Assembly: GCA_020026175.1 (NCBI GenBank) | Contig: JAHHQV010000071.1 | Span: forward strand, 1 to 10,464 | Origin: Phocaeicola sp. | GTDB lineage: Bacteria > Bacteroidota > Bacteroidia > Bacteroidales > Bacteroidaceae | Direction of reading: 5' to 3' | DNA length: 10,464 nucleotides | Part shown: one piece after another, positions 6,840-10,464 of the stretch | Position numbering within the stretch: the first letter of the stretch is position 1 | Layout: each line of letters opens with the position of its first letter | The notes under the pieces: model-generated | The model's input: only the letters and a program-made list of their open reading frames with translations | Database searches by the model: none | Told to the model about the DNA's origin: nothing | Translations under genes and position numbers: made by a program

Positions 6840-8180
6840 ATGAGCAACGAAGAAATCAAACAAATCACAGACCTTATAAACAATGAGGAATCAGAAAAGG
6901 TAAAGGAGCTTCTGAATGATTTGCATCCTGCCGACATTGCCGAACTCTGCAACGAACTTGATGCAGAAGAAGCACGCTTCGTATATCTACTTCTAGACAA
7001 CGAAACAGCCGCAGACGTTCTTATAGAAATGGACGAAGACGCCCGAAAAGAGTTCCTGGAAATACTTCCTTCTGAAACAATCGCAAAACGATTTGTAGAC
7101 TACATGGACTCGGATGATGCCGTAGAAATCATTCGAGATATGGACGAAGACAAACAGGAAGAAGTTCTTTCCCACATTGAAGACATTGAACAGGCCGGAG
7201 ACATCGTAGACCTTCTGAAATATGATGAAGATACTGCCGGAGGATTGATGGGTACGGAAATGGTTATCGTAAAAGAAAACTGGAGTATGCCCGAATGTCT
7301 TAGGGAGATGAGAATACAGGCTGAAGACATGGATGAAATATACTATGTTTATGTGGTTGACGATGACGAAAGACTAAGAGGTGTTTTCCCTCTGAAGAAA
7401 ATGATTACCAGTCCATCTGTATCGAAAGTGAAACATGTAATGAAAAAAGACCCGGTGTCTGTACATGTAGATACTCCAACCGAAGACGTTGTACAGATTA
7501 TTGAAAAATATGACCTTGTGGCTGTTCCAGTAGTGGACAGTATAGGAAGACTGGTAGGAAGAATCACAGTAGACGACGTGATGGACGAGGTCCGCGAACA
7601 GGCCGAAAGAGACTATCAGTTGGCTTCGGGTCTCTCACAAGACGTAGAATCGGACGACAATGTAATAAGACAGACTTCTGCCAGACTGCCTTGGCTGCTT
7701 ATAGGCATGCTTGGAGGTATAGGAAACTCTATGATTTTGGGAAACTTTGACAGCACATTTGCAGCACACCCTGAAATGGCTCTTTACATTCCACTTATCG
7801 GAGGTACAGGAGGTAATGTAGGAACACAATCATCGGCTCTTGTAGTACAGGGACTGGCAAACAGTTCGCTTGACGCAGAAAACACTTTCAAACAAATAGG
7901 CAAAGAAGCCGTAGTTGCACTTATCAATGCAACTATCATATCAATGCTGGTTTATGTGTACAACTTCATCAGGTTCGGAGCAAATGCTACAGTAAGCTAT
8001 TCCGTTTCAATCAGCCTTTTCGCTGTAGTAATGTTCGCCTCTGTATTCGGAACCCTGGTACCTATGACTTTGGAGAAAATGAAAATAGATCCAGCAATAG
8101 CAACAGGACCTTTCATTGCTATCACAAACGACATTATAGGAATGATGTTATACATGGGTATAACTGTCCTGCTATCATAA
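6840..8180 (+). CDS. mgtE: Magnesium transporter MgtE
   Basis: MgtE is a homodimeric, Mg-gated magnesium channel of the inner membrane. The 446-residue product has the standard layout. A very acidic helical N-domain lies at about 1-130 (it includes LHPADIAELC and DEDTAGGLMG at its end). Two CBS domains follow at about 135-255, ending in GRITVDDVMDEV. A connecting helix leads to five membrane helices from SARLPWLLIGMLGG (about 280) onward. The pore signatures GGTGGNVGTQ (about 320-330) and DPAIATGPFIAITND are present, with the conserved pore-helix Asp at about 431. The acidic N-domain and CBS pair would sense cytosolic magnesium. No M-box riboswitch is possible in the 38-bp gap after rsmA, so control is likely by protein gating and by the rsmA promoter. 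Confidence 0.96.
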   Translation: MSNEEIKQITDLINNEESEKVKELLNDLHPADIAELCNELDAEEARFVYLLLDNETAADVLIEMDEDARKEFLEILPSETIAKRFVDYMDSDDAVEIIRDMDEDKQEEVLSHIEDIEQAGDIVDLLKYDEDTAGGLMGTEMVIVKENWSMPECLREMRIQAEDMDEIYYVYVVDDDERLRGVFPLKKMITSPSVSKVKHVMKKDPVSVHVDTPTEDVVQIIEKYDLVAVPVVDSIGRLVGRITVDDVMDEVREQAERDYQLASGLSQDVESDDNVIRQTSARLPWLLIGMLGGIGNSMILGNFDSTFAAHPEMALYIPLIGGTGGNVGTQSSALVVQGLANSSLDAENTFKQIGKEAVVALINATIISMLVYVYNFIRFGANATVSYSVSISLFAVVMFASVFGTLVPMTLEKMKIDPAIATGPFIAITNDIIGMMLYMGITVLLS

Positions 8181-8210
8181 GTTCACACTCTTTTTTTACA
8201 TAAAAGAGCT

Positions 8211-8266
8211 ATTAAGCAGAAAATATATTACAAATAATTATGATTTGTAAATATTTTCTGCTTAAT
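8211..8266. repeat. Long AT-rich hairpin after mgtE
   Basis: A near-perfect inverted repeat: 16 bp (8211-8226 with 8251-8266), one bulged A at 8227, then 8 bp (8228-8235 with 8243-8250), around a 7-nt loop AATTATG. It lies 30 bp after the mgtE stop. The right arm is followed by TTGTATTTATAA rather than a clean T-run, so it is a weak textbook terminator. It could end or stabilise the rsmA-mgtE mRNA, or act in the leader of the next gene. The rest of the 131-bp gap is AT-rich, and I see no clear promoter or gene in it. Confidence 0.8.
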
Positions 8267-8311
8267 TTGTATTTATAACATTTAGAAATCATTCTTAAAT
8301 ATCTATATACG

Positions 8312-10114
8312 ATGGAAGTTAATGAAACAAACCGCCAGCTTACTGAAGAAGTAGTAGCTACTGAAACTTCGGTTCCTTCTGTTAAAGAAACAGATAATGC
8401 CAAGTATGAACCATTAGAAACAAAAGAAGAAGTCATACGACGTCTTAAAGAAATCAACGAAAGCGAAAATTGTGAAGTGAACAAAGCTGAAGTGGATTTT
8501 TTAAAACAAACCTATTACAAAATACATAAGGCCAATCAGGAAACTTATCGCAAATCTTATATAGAAAACGGTGGTAACCCAGAGTCTTTTACTCCTGAAC
8601 CAGACTTACTTGAAGACGAACTGAAGAAAGTCATGACAGAAATAAAAGAAAAAAGGAATATAATGCTTGCTGCAATAGAACAAGAAAAGGAAGTAAACCT
8701 TCAGAGAAAGATGGAAATCCTGGAAAGGATGAAAGAGTTGACAGACGACAATGAAGATGCAAGTAAGAACTACAACGAATTCAAGCAACTGCAACAAACA
8801 TGGAACGAAATAAAAAATATACCAACCAACAAGGTTAATGAAGTATGGAAATCATATCAACTTTATACAGAAAAGTTTTATGATATGATAAAACTCAATA
8901 ATGAATTCAGAGAATATGACTTCAAGAAAAACCTTGAACAGAAAACCATGCTATGCGAAGCAGCAGAAAAGCTGGCAGAAGAAACAGATGTTGTTTCAGC
9001 ATTCCATCAGCTACAGAAACTGCATCAAGAATTCAGAGAAATAGGCCCTATAGCAAAAGAACTCAGAGAATCAATTTGGGCAAGATTTAAGGCTGCTTCA
9101 ACAACAATAAACAAGAAACATCAAAAGCATTTTGACGAAATAAAGGAACAAGAGCAAAACAATCTTGACCAAAAAATTGTTATATGCGAGATAGCAGAAG
9201 CTATGGAATATGACAAATACAATTCATTTACAGACTGGGAGGAAAAGACACAGGAAATTCTGGCTTTACAGGCCAAATGGAAAACAATAGGCTTTGCTCC
9301 ACAAAAAATGAACTTGAAAATATTTGAAAGATTCCGCGCAGCCTGTGATGAATTTTTCAAGCGCAAAGCTGAATTCTTTAAATCAGTAAAAGAAAAGATG
9401 GCGGAAAACCTTGAAAAGAAAAAGCAGTTATGCGAAAAGGCAGAAGCTCTAAAAGATAGTAAAGAATGGAAAGAAACAGCTGAAATTCTGACCAAACTAC
9501 AAAAGGAATGGAAAACAATAGGAGCTGTTCCTAAAAAACATTCGGACTCTGTTTGGAAAAGATTTATCGGAGCTTGCGACTATTTCTTTGAACAAAAGAA
9601 CAAGGCTACCTCGTCTTTACGCAATGAAGAGGTGGAGAATCTGAACAAGAAAAAAGGAATAATAAAGGAAGTAGAAAATATCATAAACAGCGAAATCAGC
9701 GATGAAGCAATGACAGAAAAGCTGAAAGAGCTTATAAAAGAATGGAATAACATCGGATTTGTACCTTTTAAAGACAAAGACAAAATATATAAGGAATTCC
9801 ATAATCTGGTAAATAAAGTTTTCGACAAGACCAACTTGTCTGCAACCGAAAAGAAACTGAACAGTTATAAGTCTACAATAAACAAAGAAGGCAATCTTTA
9901 CAAAGAAAGAGAAAAACTGGTAAGAATATATGAAAGGATAAAAACCGAAATAAAGACTTATGAAAACAATCTCGGTTTTTTAAGTTCTTCATCTAAAAAA
10001 GGAAATTCCTTGGTTAATGATATTTCCAGAAAAATAGAAAGATTGAGAAATGATTTGAGTCTGACTTTGAAGAAAATAGAAATAATAGATGAAAATCTGT
10101 CTCATAAGTCATAA
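8312..10114 (+). CDS. DUF349 repeat protein, function unknown
   Basis: This is a 600-residue, highly charged, largely helical protein without signal peptide or membrane helix, so probably cytosolic. It contains five DUF349 repeats starting near residues 156, 230, 314, 390 and 469, spaced 74-84 residues apart. Each has the pattern L-x-x-x-W-x-x-I-G-x-x-P...W/F-x-R-F-x-x-A...F-F. Repeats 3 and 4 fit best (KWKTIGFAPQ and EWKTIGAVPK), while repeats 1, 2 and 5 are more diverged. The first 80 residues are acidic and low in hydrophobics, and the last 85 or so look like coiled coil. Such proteins are widespread in Bacteroidetes, but I know of no established biochemical role. Lysine and glutamate codons dominate (AAA, GAA). 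It stands alone between the long hairpin and a strong terminator. Confidence 0.9.
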   Translation: MEVNETNRQLTEEVVATETSVPSVKETDNAKYEPLETKEEVIRRLKEINESENCEVNKAEVDFLKQTYYKIHKANQETYRKSYIENGGNPESFTPEPDLLEDELKKVMTEIKEKRNIMLAAIEQEKEVNLQRKMEILERMKELTDDNEDASKNYNEFKQLQQTWNEIKNIPTNKVNEVWKSYQLYTEKFYDMIKLNNEFREYDFKKNLEQKTMLCEAAEKLAEETDVVSAFHQLQKLHQEFREIGPIAKELRESIWARFKAASTTINKKHQKHFDEIKEQEQNNLDQKIVICEIAEAMEYDKYNSFTDWEEKTQEILALQAKWKTIGFAPQKMNLKIFERFRAACDEFFKRKAEFFKSVKEKMAENLEKKKQLCEKAEALKDSKEWKETAEILTKLQKEWKTIGAVPKKHSDSVWKRFIGACDYFFEQKNKATSSLRNEEVENLNKKKGIIKEVENIINSEISDEAMTEKLKELIKEWNNIGFVPFKDKDKIYKEFHNLVNKVFDKTNLSATEKKLNSYKSTINKEGNLYKEREKLVRIYERIKTEIKTYENNLGFLSSSSKKGNSLVNDISRKIERLRNDLSLTLKKIEIIDENLSHKS

Positions 10115-10130
10115 ATGATAATATAACGAT

Positions 10131-10181
10131 AAAAAAGTAGGAGGTAAATGCTACCAACGGGCATTTATCTCCTACTTTTTT
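10131..10181 (+). terminator. Strong intrinsic terminator of the DUF349 gene
   Basis: A 21-bp stem (10131-10151 with 10161-10181) with a 9-nt loop TACCAACGG ends in a run of T. The only imperfect pair is 10144 with 10168. It is a G-U wobble in the plus-strand RNA but an A-C mismatch in the minus-strand RNA, so the element favours plus-strand transcripts while possibly also backing up the converging tRNA unit. Between it and the tRNA terminator (10182-10268) the DNA is A-rich and I see no gene. Confidence 0.92.
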
Positions 10182-10268
10182 TACAGACAGAGATTATACT
10201 TTTCAAAAAAAAAATCACCATATGCTATAATTCAAAAAAATACAGCCTATAAAAAAACTATTGGACAC

Positions 10269-10294
10269 AAAAAAAGCAGCCATAAAGACTGCCT
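10269..10294 (-). terminator. Intrinsic terminator of the tRNA-Gln transcript
   Basis: On the minus strand GCAGTC-TTTAT-GGCTGC (10292 to 10276) forms a 6-bp stem with one U-G pair, extendable by two weak pairs. It is followed directly by seven T (10275 to 10269). It begins only a few bases after the 3' end of the tRNA gene, as expected for the end of a tRNA operon. Confidence 0.85.
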
Positions 10295-10297
10295 TAG

Positions 10298-10368
10298 TTG
10301 GGTTACTAGGATTCGAACCTAGAAAAACAGGACCAGAATCTGTTGTGTTACCATTACACCATAACCCA
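10298..10368 (-). tRNA. tRNA-Gln (anticodon CUG)
   Basis: A complete cloverleaf is visible on the minus strand. It has a 7-bp acceptor stem TGGGTTA/TAACCCA with the U1-A72 pair typical of tRNA-Gln, a 3-bp D stem GTG/CAC around a GG-containing loop, and an anticodon arm ACAGA/CCTGT with loop TTCTGGT. A 4-nt variable region and a T arm CTAGG/CCTAG with loop TTCGAAT follow. U33 sets the anticodon as CTG at 10336-10334, reading CAG codons. The base pair closing the anticodon loop is an A-C mismatch. The discriminator is A, and the CCA end is not encoded. Confidence 0.93.
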
Positions 10369-10464
10369 ATGATTATTTCTCTCCTGAAAAATAAATCTTG
10401 ATGTTGGGCTACTAGGATTCGAACCTAGAAAAACAGGACCAGAATCTGTTGTGTTACCATTACA
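10299..10464. repeat. Tandem direct repeat formed by two tRNA-Gln genes
   Basis: Two nearly identical 60-base stretches (10299-10358 and 10405-10464) are in the same orientation with a 106-bp period. Flanking and spacer bases are not similar, so the repeat is limited to the tRNA genes as far as the window shows. Confidence 0.85.
10404..10464 (-). tRNA. tRNA-Gln (anticodon CUG), second copy, cut by window end
   Basis: This is a tandem copy 106 bp from the first. Bases 10405-10464 match 10299-10358 at 59 of 60 positions. The anticodon CTG is at 10442-10440, with the same A-C loop-closing pair. The single difference (C at 10409 against T at 10303) falls in the 3' strand of the acceptor stem. 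The gene's 5' end, about 10 bases, lies beyond the window. The 35-bp spacer between the two tRNAs holds no terminator, so they are probably processed from one transcript. Confidence 0.92.

Noticed and set aside
8244..8269. TTTG...TTAATTTG as a promoter for the DUF349 gene
   Set aside because: The spacer is 14 bp instead of 19-21, and the -7 candidate has a mismatch at the essential A. Most of it lies inside the hairpin arm.
10332..10338. Reading the tRNA anticodon as TTC (Glu)
   Set aside because: With a 5-bp stem and 7-nt loop, U33 is the second T, so the anticodon is CTG. The U1-A72 pair also fits tRNA-Gln.
10299..10464. The tRNA repeat as an integration (att) site of a mobile element
   Set aside because: Both copies keep nearly full tRNA sequence with only 35 bp between them, and no integrase or cargo is present. 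Simple tandem duplication explains it.

Overview
The window looks like chromosomal DNA from a Bacteroidales bacterium (Bacteroides/Prevotella-type). The DNA is AT-rich and uses many ATA and AGA codons. Shine-Dalgarno sequences are absent in front of most genes. Promoters match the Bacteroidetes primary sigma-factor -7 box (TAnnTTTG). The gene set (Imm17-like small protein, repeat-bearing DUF349 protein, rsmA-mgtE pair) also fits that order. Genus and species cannot be fixed from the sequence alone. The region is mainly core housekeeping DNA: I see no insertion sequence, integrase, prophage, CRISPR array or toxin cassette.

Layout. The left edge (about 2-52) may hold the last codons of an upstream gene. 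A promoter near 86-117 precedes a tightly packed plus-strand cluster: aroA (shikimate pathway), a small membrane-anchored Cys-rich protein, an ABC-3 family metal-ion permease, tsaE (tRNA t6A modification) and a 71-residue Imm17-like membrane protein. Gaps are 2, 6, 30 and 15 bp. The cluster ends at a symmetric, two-way terminator (3342-3379), which also ends the converging minus-strand operon. That operon (5887 to 3413) encodes an LPG-synthase-type multi-pass membrane protein, followed 12 bp later by a PepD/M20C dipeptidase.

The divergent intergenic region contains two face-to-face -7 boxes that together form the inverted repeat TTTGCA-TGT-TGCAAA (5919-5933). It would drive the membrane-protein/pepD operon to the left and rsmA-mgtE to the right. 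RsmA dimethylates 16S rRNA and MgtE is a magnesium channel/transporter. A 24-bp-stem AT-rich hairpin separates mgtE from a 600-residue protein with five DUF349 repeats, whose gene ends at a strong terminator (10131-10181).

The right edge carries two tandem minus-strand tRNA-Gln(CUG) genes, 106 bp apart. The second is cut by the window end, and the pair is followed by its own intrinsic terminator.

No new multi-gene system is evident. The observations most worth following up are the symmetric bidirectional promoter, the Imm17-like gene with no toxin nearby, the conserved-looking Cys/His cluster protein between aroA and the metal permease, the long hairpin after mgtE, and the covariation prediction for the second tRNA.
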